A stretch of DNA of 64,000 nucleotides from Shimia isoporae (GTDB lineage Bacteria; Pseudomonadota; Alphaproteobacteria; Rhodobacterales; Rhodobacteraceae), in assembly GCF_004346865.1 (NCBI RefSeq), contig NZ_SMGR01000005.1, positions 62,001-126,000 on the forward strand, given 5' to 3'. Under the pieces are notes generated by a model. The model worked only from the letters and a program-made list of their open reading frames with translations. It did no database searches and had not been told where the DNA came from. Both the position numbers and the translations under genes were made by a program. This document shows positions 52,022 to 59,938 of this stretch, piece by piece (positions within the stretch are counted from its first letter, which is position 1; each line of letters opens with the position of its first letter).

Positions 52022-53404
52022 ATGACCATACCCTCAGATCCCCTCGCCCGCCAAGCCCAAGCCTTCGCGCAAGGTGCAAAACTTGGCGCAGACCACCTGA
52101 CCGCGCTCACCAACCGACAAGTGAATGCAGACACGGCCCAACTCCCCGCACTCGACATCGCACTCCCGCAAAGTGGCCACAGCCCCAATGACGTGCTCTC
52201 ACTGATGCAAGACGCCGGCAGCCCCGGCACCGTCGCCTCCGCCGCGGGCCGCTACTTCGGCTATGTCATCGGCGGCGCACTGCCTGCCGCCTCCGGTGCC
52301 CGCGCTTTGCTCTCCGCCTGGGACCAATGCGCCAACGCAGACACCGGGCCGTCGGTGATGCAGATGGAACAAACTGCCGTGCGCTGGATCATCGACCTGC
52401 TCAACCTGCCCGCCCAGACCGGAGGCGCCTTCACCACCGGCGCGACCGTGGCCAACATGACCCTGCTGGCAACCGCGCGCGACACCTTGCTGGCGTGCCT
52501 CGGCCACCCGCGCGGCAAAGGCCTGCTCGGCGCGCCTGCCCTGCGCGTGGTCGCCAGCGCCGAAATCCACGCCACCGTGCTCAAATCCCTGCGCCTGATT
52601 GGCCTTGGCTCCGAAATTATCGAACGCGTCCCTACCGACACCCAAGGCCGCATGCGTGCTGACAAGCTGCCCCCGCTTGATGCCTCCTGCATTGTGCTGG
52701 CGCAGGCTGGCAACGTCTGCACCGGCGCCTTTGATCCGATTGGGAATATCGCCGACGCCTGCCAAGCTGCGGGCGCGTGGCTACATGTCGATGGTGCCTT
52801 TGGCCTCTGGGCCCGCGCGGTGCCCGACCTGACCAACGCTCTCACAGGCCTTGAGAAAGCCGACAGTTGGGTGGTGGACGCCCACAAAACTCTCAACGCG
52901 CCGTATGACTCCGGCCTGGCCCTCTGCCGCCATCCTGAAGAGATGCGCGCCTCCATGGCCATCGGCGCCGCTTACCTGCCGCCCACCGATCCCTCGCCCG
53001 CCGACCTGACGCCAGAGTTCAGCCGCGCCGCCCGGGGTGCGGAAACCTACGCCGCCCTGCTCTCACTTGGCCGCGAGGGGCTCAACGACATGATCCTTGG
53101 CTTCCACAACAAAGCCACCCGCCTCGCAGACGCCCTACGCAATGAAGGCTTCACCGTCCCACACGACGTGCACTTCAATCAGGTGTTTGTAACCCTGCCC
53201 GACAGCCCGGAGCTCTGCGCCGCAATCACCGCAGAGGTGCAGGCGTCTGGTGAGGCATGGTTTGGCGGCGCCGCCTGGCAGGGTCAAAGCGGCTTCCGCC
53301 TGAGCGTCTCCAACTGGGCCACTTCAGACGCGGACATCGACCGGCTGGTCGCCGCCATCGTCAAAGCGCGAGAGACGGTTCTCAATTCACAAGCTGTTGC
53401 CTAA
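52022..53404 (+). CDS. PLP-dependent group II decarboxylase-family protein
   Basis: A 460-residue fold-type I PLP enzyme of the aromatic-L-amino-acid/glutamate decarboxylase family. The Schiff-base lysine is Lys289 in W-V-V-D-A-H-K-T-L-N. H-V-D-G-A-F-G-L-W holds the Asp that contacts the pyridine nitrogen, and S-A-E-I-H-A-T stacks on the cofactor. The natural substrate is unknown. The ATG at 52022 follows a short leader with no strong ribosome site. It is under the divergent ArsR regulator by position. Confidence 0.83.
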   Translation: MTIPSDPLARQAQAFAQGAKLGADHLTALTNRQVNADTAQLPALDIALPQSGHSPNDVLSLMQDAGSPGTVASAAGRYFGYVIGGALPAASGARALLSAWDQCANADTGPSVMQMEQTAVRWIIDLLNLPAQTGGAFTTGATVANMTLLATARDTLLACLGHPRGKGLLGAPALRVVASAEIHATVLKSLRLIGLGSEIIERVPTDTQGRMRADKLPPLDASCIVLAQAGNVCTGAFDPIGNIADACQAAGAWLHVDGAFGLWARAVPDLTNALTGLEKADSWVVDAHKTLNAPYDSGLALCRHPEEMRASMAIGAAYLPPTDPSPADLTPEFSRAARGAETYAALLSLGREGLNDMILGFHNKATRLADALRNEGFTVPHDVHFNQVFVTLPDSPELCAAITAEVQASGEAWFGGAAWQGQSGFRLSVSNWATSDADIDRLVAAIVKARETVLNSQAVA

Positions 53405-53486
53405 AGCGACGGTGCACTGCGCGGTGGGTTTACGCCCGTCGGCCGCGCGGTCGCAAAACCACGCACCTCCGTAAAACAGTCGCGAT

Positions 53487-53504
53487 ACCGACGTAATACC
53501 GACG
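53487..53504. repeat. ACCGACGT tandem pair, copy 3
   Basis: ACCGACGTAATACCGACG, with an 11-bp period, lies between the convergent decarboxylase and moaE genes. It matches the copies at 9995 and 23835. Confidence 0.6.
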
Positions 53505-53542
53505 CACCAAACGAAGGGGTTTCAACGGTTAACCCACCTGCA

Positions 53543-53986
53543 TCACCAGCGGCTCAGCGCGTCCTCATCTTCGTTTTTTGCCGCAACCCACTCGGCGCCG
53601 CCCGCAGTGTATTCTTTCTTCCAGAACGGCGCGCGGGACTTCAAGTAATCCATCAAATATTCCGCCGCCTCAAAGGCATTCACACGATGCCGCGAGGCGG
53701 TGGCGACCATCATGATCATATCGCCCTGACGCAGCTCACCATGGCGGTGGATGACCAAAACATCCCCAAGATCCCAACGGCTTACCGCTTCTTCGGCAAT
53801 CTTCTCCAGCGCCTTCTGGGTCATGCCGGGATAGTGCTCAATCACCATCCGATCCATGCCGCCTTTGTCGGCATCGCGCACCACACCGGTGAAGGTGACT
53901 ATTGCGCCCATGTTGCTGTGCCCGCTGGCAAATTCCTGTGCCTCGCGGCCAAAATCAAACGGCTCTTCCTGAACAACAACGCGCAT
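53543..53986 (-). CDS. moaE: Molybdopterin synthase catalytic subunit MoaE
   Basis: A 147-residue protein. Signatures are G-A-I-V-T-F-T-G-V-V-R near residue 28, H-R-H-G-E-L near 81, S-R-H-R near 98 and K-K-E-Y around 123. It transfers sulfur from MoaD to precursor Z. It forms an operon with moaD 10 bp upstream and pgsA. Confidence 0.95.
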   Translation of the reverse strand: MRVVVQEEPFDFGREAQEFASGHSNMGAIVTFTGVVRDADKGGMDRMVIEHYPGMTQKALEKIAEEAVSRWDLGDVLVIHRHGELRQGDMIMMVATASRHRVNAFEAAEYLMDYLKSRAPFWKKEYTAGGAEWVAAKNEDEDALSRW

Positions 53987-53996
53987 GGAACTTCTC

Positions 53997-54242
53997 TTAA
54001 CCGCCTGTCATTGGGGGGAAAAACGCCACTTCGCGCACGCCCTCAAGGCTCGCATCAAAGTCGGTCAGCTCCTGATCGACCGCCACTCGCAAAGCACTCA
54101 AATCTGCAAAAGCAGCCTCGTAGCGCTCCTCTCGCCCACGGAGTTCTTCGACCAGTTCGGAAACGGTTTTCGCATTTGTCTCAACGGCTTCCTTCGGAAC
54201 ACCAATTCGCTCGCGAACCCACGCGAAATACAGAACATCCAT
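53997..54242 (-). CDS. moaD: Molybdopterin synthase sulfur carrier subunit MoaD
   Basis: An 81-residue ubiquitin-like protein that starts M-D-V-L-Y-F-A-W-V-R-E and ends P-P-M-T-G-G, the Gly-Gly tail that carries the thiocarboxylate. It sits between pgsA (4-bp gap) and moaE (10-bp gap), a gene order common in Rhodobacteraceae. Confidence 0.93.
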   Translation of the reverse strand: MDVLYFAWVRERIGVPKEAVETNAKTVSELVEELRGREERYEAAFADLSALRVAVDQELTDFDASLEGVREVAFFPPMTGG

Positions 54243-54246
54243 ATTC

Positions 54247-54912
54247 TCAATCCTTCAAGTGCGGCCGAGCTTTGCTGAAATAATCATACCCTGTGACAGC
54301 GGTCAAAGCGGCAGCAACCCACAGAAGCACCATGCCAATCCAGCCAGACCAAACCATTCCCGCATGTTTCCAATGCAGGCCCAAGGTATCCTCAAGCTGT
54401 CCTGTCATGATCTGATCCACAATACTTGGATCCATGCCTAACACAGACATTCCAAGGTAGTGTTCGAACACGCCCTGCCCGAACAGAAAGGCAATCGCCA
54501 CCATCTGTGTCGCAGTCTTCCATTTGGCGAGCTTTGTGACTTTCAATGTGCCGGCAACATCGCCAAGAAACTCTCGCAAGCCGGAAACAAACACTTCACG
54601 AAAGAGTATCACAGTTGCAGGCAAAACAAGCCACGGCGACATTGATGAATAGCCCACAATCACCATCAGCGCGATCACGACCATGGCCTTATCTGCGATT
54701 GGATCGATCATTGCCCCCAATCGGGTCTCTTGCTTCCAAAGCCGCGCAAGGTAGCCATCAAACCAGTCTGTCACAGATGCCAAGACGAACAGGCACAGCG
54801 CAAACCAGTCCGCATAAGGCCTTGTAAAATATAGAAACATCACAGCGATCATCGGCGCCGCAACAAGACGCAGGACCGACAGCATATTGGGAATATTCCA
54901 AGTCATAGCCAC
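54247..54912 (-). CDS. pgsA: CDP-diacylglycerol-glycerol-3-phosphate 3-phosphatidyltransferase
   Basis: A 221-residue membrane enzyme with the CDP-alcohol phosphotransferase motif D-W-F-D-G-Y-L-A-R...G-A-M-I-D-P-I-A-D-K around residues 48-74 (D-G-x2-A-R-x8-G-x3-D-x3-D). It makes phosphatidylglycerol phosphate. It leads the pgsA-moaD-moaE unit. The neighbour upstream is usually a host gene (uvrC in many relatives); here it is the foreign element. Confidence 0.93.
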   Translation of the reverse strand: MAMTWNIPNMLSVLRLVAAPMIAVMFLYFTRPYADWFALCLFVLASVTDWFDGYLARLWKQETRLGAMIDPIADKAMVVIALMVIVGYSSMSPWLVLPATVILFREVFVSGLREFLGDVAGTLKVTKLAKWKTATQMVAIAFLFGQGVFEHYLGMSVLGMDPSIVDQIMTGQLEDTLGLHWKHAGMVWSGWIGMVLLWVAAALTAVTGYDYFSKARPHLKD

Positions 54913-55105
54913 TTCCTAAGGCCTTTTGCCCGCTACGGAAACCCCAACGATGGTCGTCGTCGTCTTTGTCGCGTTCGCTGTATCAGCCCCATCGAACAAT
55001 GTGTCGCCGATAGACCTCGATCCTCTAGTGGATCATGGGCGCAGCGCAAGCAAAACAAGGACAGTCTCGAAGCAATCACAAATCTGACTGCAAGGAGACT
55101 GCCAG

Positions 55106-55255
55106 ATGAAAGACAAACAGATCGGTATTCCGGTGACTGCGGAGCAGAAAGCCGAGATCGAAAAAGCGGTCGACACGACCGGATGCAGCCTGTCCAGCAA
55201 GGGGCGTGAATTGCTCATTGCATGGGCGCGGAGCGTGAATGGTGAGGCGGCATGA
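55106..55255 (+). CDS. Ribbon-helix-helix-like small protein (49 aa)
   Basis: A 49-residue protein with AAGGAG 9 nt upstream. The pattern I-G-I-P-V-T-A-E-Q-K-A-E-I-E-K-A-V followed by S-S-K-G-R-E-L-L-I-A-W-A fits a short RHH fold (a strand then two helices), as in plasmid and phage repressors, excisionases or antitoxins. Its stop overlaps the next start (ATGA), so it is made together with the Arm/GIY-YIG protein and may regulate it or the operon. Confidence 0.65.
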   Translation: MKDKQIGIPVTAEQKAEIEKAVDTTGCSLSSKGRELLIAWARSVNGEAA

Positions 55256-56265
55256 AACTGACCGAGGAAGTCATCAAAGACCTTAAGCCCAACACAGGAA
55301 AGCCCCAAAAGGTCGTAGCTGACGACGACGCGAAATATCTTTTTATCGTCGTCGGAAACACCAAGAAAACGTGGCAAATCCGGTGCCGATCTCAGAAAGC
55401 CCAAATCCAATGGAACATTGGGTACTGGCCAGAGATGAGTTTGCAGGAAGCGAGATCGTACGCGCGACTTGTTGACAGGCAAATAGAGCGAGGTGTTGAC
55501 CCGCGTGAAACGGGTGACCCGCACGAGTGGGCGGGTGAGATTGGACTTCCTGAAGGGAAGGAACGCATACAGGTCGCATCTCCGTTTGTTGATGGCCTCT
55601 CGCTTCAGGTGACCACCAAAAGCAAAAGCTGGCAATTCAGGTACCGGAGCGAAGGAAGTAGCAAACTGCAGACAATCGGCAAATGGCCGCAGGTCAGCGT
55701 TGCACGCGCGGTCGCAATCGCAACATCACTCAATCGCCGCTACCGACTGAGCAAGGTCGCAGACCCCGTGCAAGAAGCGCTGGAAACATTTGTGGACCTA
55801 CTGAACATCGACCGCACCGCGCCCGACTTCCTGACACGATTGGCAGAGCATGGCGACACCCTCAAAGCCGTTTACGAGGCGCAGGCGATGTTAGCCGGTC
55901 CCGACTGGCAACCGCCCATCAAGCCGAAGATGCAGCAACTGGCGAACCCAGACCCACTCAATCCATGGCGGGTTTATTACGCTCGCATCTTGAGCAAGGA
56001 ACACGGTGGGCCGTTTTACAAGGTCGGTGTGTCGAAGCGCGACATTAAGAACCGTCTCACTGAAAGGGAGAACACTGTCACCGAAGTCGCCTGCGCGTAC
56101 TTCCCAGACAAGGAAAGCGCGAAGCTGGTCGAGCAGCAAATCCTTAAAGAATTCGAAGACCTGCGCGGTCTGACACCTCGAATTTTCCCGACGAGCGGAG
56201 GCAACACCGAAGTCTTCCCGTTTGACATTCTGGGACTGGATAGTGAACCGGAGGCCACCACATGA
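55252..56265 (+). CDS. Two integrase-type Arm DNA-binding domains fused to a GIY-YIG nuclease domain
   Basis: A 337-residue protein with a layout I do not recognise from any named family. Residues about 20-85 match the DUF4102/Arm-DNA-bind domain of P4-type integrases (W-Q-I-R near 41, I-G-Y-W-P-E-M-S-L-Q-E-A-R, then R-G-V-D-P). Residues about 108-173 are a second copy (L-S-L-Q-V-T-T-K-S-K-S-W-Q-F-R-Y-R, I-G-K-W-P-Q-V-S). After a linker, residues 238-305 resemble a T5orf172/MUG113-type GIY-YIG domain: V-Y-Y-A-R at 241-245, Y-K-V-G at 256-259, Arg268 and Glu294 as metal ligand. No recombinase catalytic domain follows. It overlaps both neighbours by 4 bp. Confidence 0.8.
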   Translation: MKLTEEVIKDLKPNTGKPQKVVADDDAKYLFIVVGNTKKTWQIRCRSQKAQIQWNIGYWPEMSLQEARSYARLVDRQIERGVDPRETGDPHEWAGEIGLPEGKERIQVASPFVDGLSLQVTTKSKSWQFRYRSEGSSKLQTIGKWPQVSVARAVAIATSLNRRYRLSKVADPVQEALETFVDLLNIDRTAPDFLTRLAEHGDTLKAVYEAQAMLAGPDWQPPIKPKMQQLANPDPLNPWRVYYARILSKEHGGPFYKVGVSKRDIKNRLTERENTVTEVACAYFPDKESAKLVEQQILKEFEDLRGLTPRIFPTSGGNTEVFPFDILGLDSEPEATT

Positions 56266-56480
56266 CCCCAGACCGTCACGAAATGACCGCAGACCGTCAC
56301 GCTTACATCGACGAAATCGCCAAGCGGACCCGCGCCATTCAGGACGCCGCCAAGCGCGGCGAAGACACCCGTCCCCATGTTGACCACCTTTACGCCATTG
56401 CGCCCGTCTCAAACGGCGGGCCCAAAGGCGCGGCAGCGGAGTGGAAACGGAAGTGGAGAAAAGCGAATGGCCTTGACTGA
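56262..56480 (+). CDS. Hypothetical protein (72 aa)
   Basis: A 72-residue basic protein starting M-T-P-D-R-H-E-M-T-A-D-R-H, a short internal repeat, and ending E-W-K-R-K-W-R-K-A-N-G-L-D. It overlaps the stop of the nuclease gene (ATGA). A possible DNA- or partner-binding helix is all that can be said. Confidence 0.6.
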   Translation: MTPDRHEMTADRHAYIDEIAKRTRAIQDAAKRGEDTRPHVDHLYAIAPVSNGGPKGAAAEWKRKWRKANGLD

Positions 56481-56537
56481 TTGACAGGGCTGCAACACCA
56501 GAGAAGACCTGACAGAGTGTAAGGCCCTGTAAACAAA
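56470..56537. promoter_or_regulatory. Repeated intergenic element, copy 1 (before the ATPase gene)
   Basis: The block G-GCCTTGAC at 56470-56478 with ATTGACAGGGC is followed by CCAGAGAAGACCTGACA at 56499-56515 and then GTAAGGCC and AAACAA to 56537. The same 17-bp core and tail recur at 59969-60008. It begins in the last codons of the upstream gene and lies 135 bp before the ATPase start. It may be a phage promoter or repressor site. Confidence 0.6.
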
Positions 56538-56672
56538 CAGAAAATCCCTCGCCAAATCACCGCGTCTGGGGCAAAATGAGAGGGCCATGGAGTGCTGCAA
56601 ACACTCAACATGGCCCTGTTGTTCAACACCGGACGGCAGGCGAACAAAACACCTTGTTACGAAAGGTGCCTC

Positions 56673-58274
56673 ATGGCCGATTTTACATCCGAGAACGACA
56701 CCGAGCAAGGCCCAGCGCCACTGGGCGACAAGGGAGAATTGTTCAAGGACGCCATGGCAAACGGCAGCGCAAAAAACATCTTCGGCCAACCCGCAGACGC
56801 CGCAGAGGGTCAGCGCTTCGACCACAGCAGCATCAGCCCAAGAGGTTACAACGGGTTCAAATGGACCAAGGGCGGACGTGGCCTGCCTTACATGCTCGAC
56901 GGACGCCTGATGAACTGGGCGCTTTACCACGGCACCAACGCTGCCGCCGAAGCGCTCAAACTCATCACCAACATGCTGAAAGAGGGCGACAGCACCGCGA
57001 CCGCAACCGAATTTTTGCACGAAGGCATTCACGCCCTGCGGATTATCTGGCACGACGAAAGCCACGAACTGGTGTGCCTCGTCCCAGCCGACCAAAACGG
57101 CAAATTCCCAAAGTTCGCCTTCATTGACCCGAACACCAACCTTGCAGAAATCAGACCCACGCAATGGGTTTACAAAGACTTCATGGCCCGAGGGCGCACC
57201 AGCCTCACCGTCGCCGCGCCCAAAGTCGGAAAATCCCTGCTGGCCATGCATGAAGCGGTGGACATGGCGACAGGCGGAAAAGTCTTCAACGAACAGATCG
57301 AACCCATGCGGGTGCTTTACCTGAACGCCGAAGACACAGACGACATGCTCTGGGCCAGACTTGCCGCCATCTGCAAACTGCACAACATCAGCCTCGCAGA
57401 CATGGAAGGCAGACTGGTGCTGCAATCCGGTGTCGAATTTCCCGAGTTCTTCCTGCTGGGCTTTGACGAACAGACCAGACAGACCGTCCCGAACCCAGAG
57501 GTCATTAAGGCACTGACCAAGGCAGTCGACCACCTCGACCTCGACGCGATTATTATCGACCCGCTACAAGACCTCTCCCACGCCGATGAAACAAACGAGG
57601 CCTTCCGAACACTGGGCCAAATGCTCCGCCTGTTCGCCAGCACAAAAGACGTCGCAATCCACATCATCCACCACACCCGAAAAGTCGGCGTGGGCCTGAC
57701 ACCCAGCATCGACGATGCCCGAGGCGGATCAGCCCTCCGCGGAACCTGCCGCTTTAACCGCGTTCTGGTCGGGATGGATAAGAACGAAGGGGTGAAGGCC
57801 CAAGTGGACGATCATCGGTTTTTTTTCCGCATCGGCGAAGTGGAAGCCACCATGGCTCCCCCAAGCAGCACCGCAAATCAGTGGTTCGAGAAGACAGCGG
57901 TGGAAACACCCAACGGGGAATGGGTCGGCGCAATCCGACAGTGGCAATGGCCCGACCAGTTCGAGGGGGTGACAGTGGACATGGCCATGAAGGTCAGAAA
58001 AGCCGTGGCCGAGGCTGACCCGCCATACCGCAAAAACCATCAAGCGAAAAACTGGGTGGGAAATGCCGTGATGCAAATCTGCGGCTTCGCTCCGCTGCCC
58101 GACGACACGGAAAACATCCTCAAGGCGAAGAAAGCCCGCGCCACAGCGCTGGTGAACAAGTGGCTGCTCACAGGCGTCCTGAAGGAAACGACCCAGAAAG
58201 ACCCGAGATCAGGCAAGGAGCATCCCATCATCGTAGCCGGACAGAACGACCCGAGCGAAGTGGAGAACTTCTGA
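56673..58274 (+). CDS. RepA/AAA_25-like ATPase
   Basis: A 533-residue ATPase of the RecA-like hexameric helicase group. Walker A is A-P-K-V-G-K-S near residue 181, Walker B L-D-A-I-I-I-D-P near 290, followed by I-I-H-H-T-R-K and the D-A-R-G-G-S-A-L-R-G-T motif of RSF1010 RepA-like proteins. The N-terminal 170 residues are not recognised. The ATG at 56673 follows AAAGG. It probably loads at or unwinds an element origin; the CCACC-rich block lies directly downstream. Confidence 0.8.
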   Translation: MADFTSENDTEQGPAPLGDKGELFKDAMANGSAKNIFGQPADAAEGQRFDHSSISPRGYNGFKWTKGGRGLPYMLDGRLMNWALYHGTNAAAEALKLITNMLKEGDSTATATEFLHEGIHALRIIWHDESHELVCLVPADQNGKFPKFAFIDPNTNLAEIRPTQWVYKDFMARGRTSLTVAAPKVGKSLLAMHEAVDMATGGKVFNEQIEPMRVLYLNAEDTDDMLWARLAAICKLHNISLADMEGRLVLQSGVEFPEFFLLGFDEQTRQTVPNPEVIKALTKAVDHLDLDAIIIDPLQDLSHADETNEAFRTLGQMLRLFASTKDVAIHIIHHTRKVGVGLTPSIDDARGGSALRGTCRFNRVLVGMDKNEGVKAQVDDHRFFFRIGEVEATMAPPSSTANQWFEKTAVETPNGEWVGAIRQWQWPDQFEGVTVDMAMKVRKAVAEADPPYRKNHQAKNWVGNAVMQICGFAPLPDDTENILKAKKARATALVNKWLLTGVLKETTQKDPRSGKEHPIIVAGQNDPSEVENF

Positions 58275-58775
58275 TGCAGAAACCCACACCACTCACCACC
58301 ACCAAACCACCACCAAACCACCACCTATCCACCACCGAGCGGACAGGTGGTGCGGGGCGGTGTGCCCACCATCCCCAGCCCGACCCTGTCAGGGCTGGGG
58401 TGGTGGGTGGTGCGCACCACCACCACCACCCACTAGGGGGTGTGGGGGGGTGGTGGTGGAACGTTTTTTCGACCTTTTCGCAAAAAGGGAGGGTGCCACC
58501 ACCACCCAGACCAACTGGGCTCGAAACCAGTGAACCACCACCACCACCAAACCACCACCCAGACCCACTGGGCTCGACAGCCAACCCAACGCCCGCTCTG
58601 GGCCAATGGCGAAGGGACGCGCACGCGTTGACCCGACAGAAAACTTCGCCAACAGGAGAGCCGAGACGTCCACTGGTACCGATGACCAAAACTGCGCGGT
58701 TCACCTTATTTTTGGATCAGCACTCGCGCGTTCGCGCGATGAGTTTCCCGTCAAACTTAAAAACGGAGCATCGAC
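58275..58775. other. CCACC/GGTGG-rich structured noncoding block, candidate origin or regulatory region
   Basis: These 501 bp hold no credible gene; open frames here are poly-His/Pro/Gly/Trp artefacts of the repeats. Features: dense CCACCA runs; a 9-bp inverted repeat CCCCAGCCC/GGGCTGGGG (58373-58400); the perfect palindrome GGTGGTGCGCACCACC (58406-58421); two 27-bp direct repeats with one mismatch at 58498-58524 and 58551-58577, each holding a CCCAG-N5-CTGGG dyad; and CGCGCGTTCGCGCG at 58725-58738. Iteron-like repeats next to a RepA-like ATPase suggest a replication origin. Confidence 0.5.
58498..58577. repeat. Pair of 27-bp direct repeats with internal dyads
   Basis: Each copy begins ACCACCACCCAGACC and ends ACTGGGCTCGA; the copies differ at one base and start 53 bp apart, five helical turns. 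Inside each, CCCAG and CTGGG form a small dyad. They are the most iteron-like units of the block. Confidence 0.65.
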
Positions 58776-59114
58776 ATGCCACCGAAGAAACGGCGCGGAA
58801 GGTTCAATCGATACGTCCCGCAAGACGAAGAACGCTATCTGGTGAGCGACCTTCGAGCAGATGGATTTACCCAAAACGAAATCGCCGATCGACTGAACAT
58901 CTCGCCAAAAACGCTGCGGCTCTATCATCGACACGACCTGCTCGCGGGAGACAGAATGAAGGAACACGGTGTGATGAAGATGCTCAGAAGCAACGACCAA
59001 GAGACGCAACTGCTGGGCAGGATGTGGTACGACGCCATGCAAGCTGTAGACTTCAACGCCTCAAACATGGCCGCAGAATGGCTTATCCATCGCATCAGAG
59101 ACAAAACCCGCTGA
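58776..59114 (+). CDS. HTH protein A of the element (112 aa)
   Basis: A 112-residue basic protein with GGAG 7 nt upstream. It begins M-P-P-K-K-R-R-G-R-F-N and has a helix-turn-helix around residues 30-50 (F-T-Q-N-E-I-A-D-R-L-N-I-S-P-K-T-L-R). It could be a small terminase subunit or a regulator; the simple HTH plus helical tail fits both. It shares start sequence and layout with the gene at 59382. Confidence 0.65.
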   Translation: MPPKKRRGRFNRYVPQDEERYLVSDLRADGFTQNEIADRLNISPKTLRLYHRHDLLAGDRMKEHGVMKMLRSNDQETQLLGRMWYDAMQAVDFNASNMAAEWLIHRIRDKTR

Positions 59115-59381
59115 TCTACATGATGCGAAATCGAACAGAGAGCCCGATTTCCGCCGATTTGAGGGGGGTCTGGGCGTTTCGTGGTAGGCTGACGCTGCCA
59201 CGGAGGCTCAGAGGCGCTTTCTGGGCGATTTTTTCACAGCCCAAAATTGGGCCGCGAGACTGGGCGGAGGACGGCGCAAAAATGCGCCATGCTCGACAAG
59301 AGGACGGCACAAAATCATGCAGACCGTTTCAACCGCTTAAGCGCCCGCGCCATGGGCTTCAGACAACAGGAGAACTGACAC
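59115..59381. other. Gap between HTH genes with two small dyads
   Basis: No gene is seen in these 267 bp. Two perfect dyads are GCCCAA-AA-TTGGGC (59239-59252) and GGCGCA-AAAA-TGCGCC (59273-59288). They may be operators for the flanking HTH proteins or short hairpins. Confidence 0.35.
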
Positions 59382-59849
59382 ATGCCACCGAAGGAAAAAC
59401 GCGGAAGACAGAACGCATGGCGACCGAACAAAGAGGACCGGCTGCGGATCGTCCAGCAGGCCGCAGCAGGCATGGGTATTAGAATGATTGCGCGAGAGCA
59501 TGGCGTGGACAAGAACACCCTCATGAAGCACTGCCAAGATGAACTGCAGGAAGGCCGCGACCTGAACAAAGGCATCCTGAAATCCCGCGTCTTCAAACTG
59601 GCACAGCAGGACAACCATTTGCACGTCGCGCTTTCGGCAACGAAATTCGCACTGGGCGCGTTTCACGGCGTGAGCGAGGAAGGCGGCAGTCCAGAGGATG
59701 ACCTGAACGAAGCCGAGGAACACCAGCGGGCCGAACTCGACAGCCTCGACGAAAAACTGGAAACGTACCTGCAAGTCGAGAACAAGGCCAAACCCAGATC
59801 AAAGGCCAAGCGCATCCCGCCACCCGCCAACGACCTACCAGCCGAATGA
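59382..59849 (+). CDS. HTH protein B of the element (155 aa)
   Basis: A 155-residue protein with AGGAG 9 nt upstream. It starts M-P-P-K-E-K-R-G-R-Q-N, like the upstream HTH protein, and has an HTH around residues 30-50 (M-G-I-R-M-I-A-R-E-H-G-V-D-K-N-T-L). The C-terminal half is acidic and then Lys/Pro-rich. The size and position before the portal fit a small terminase subunit, but no large subunit follows. Confidence 0.65.
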   Translation: MPPKEKRGRQNAWRPNKEDRLRIVQQAAAGMGIRMIAREHGVDKNTLMKHCQDELQEGRDLNKGILKSRVFKLAQQDNHLHVALSATKFALGAFHGVSEEGGSPEDDLNEAEEHQRAELDSLDEKLETYLQVENKAKPRSKAKRIPPPANDLPAE

Positions 59850-59938
59850 CAAACGCCCCGCCAGTTTCCTGACGAGGCGCGAGTGAAACTGCCGTCTTCT
59901 TGCGGTACTCGGAAGCCGATCGGAGAAGCCGCAGATCA

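Noticed and set aside
54913-55105. tRNA or other RNA gene as attachment site at the element boundary
   Set aside because: No cloverleaf-compatible sequence was found in this gap; the attachment site remains unknown.
55252-56265. Reading the Arm-domain protein as an ordinary or truncated tyrosine integrase
   Set aside because: No catalytic R-H-R-Y core is present; the C-terminal part instead fits a GIY-YIG pattern and the frame is intact with coupled neighbours.
58606-58845. 79-codon frame before HTH protein A
   Set aside because: It overlaps the start of the better-supported HTH gene by 70 bp, and no family pattern is seen.
58160-59482. 440-codon rightward frame across the CCACC block and the first HTH gene
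   Set aside because: Its product is His/Pro/Trp/Arg-rich low complexity that comes from triplet repeats, and it overlaps two better genes in other frames.
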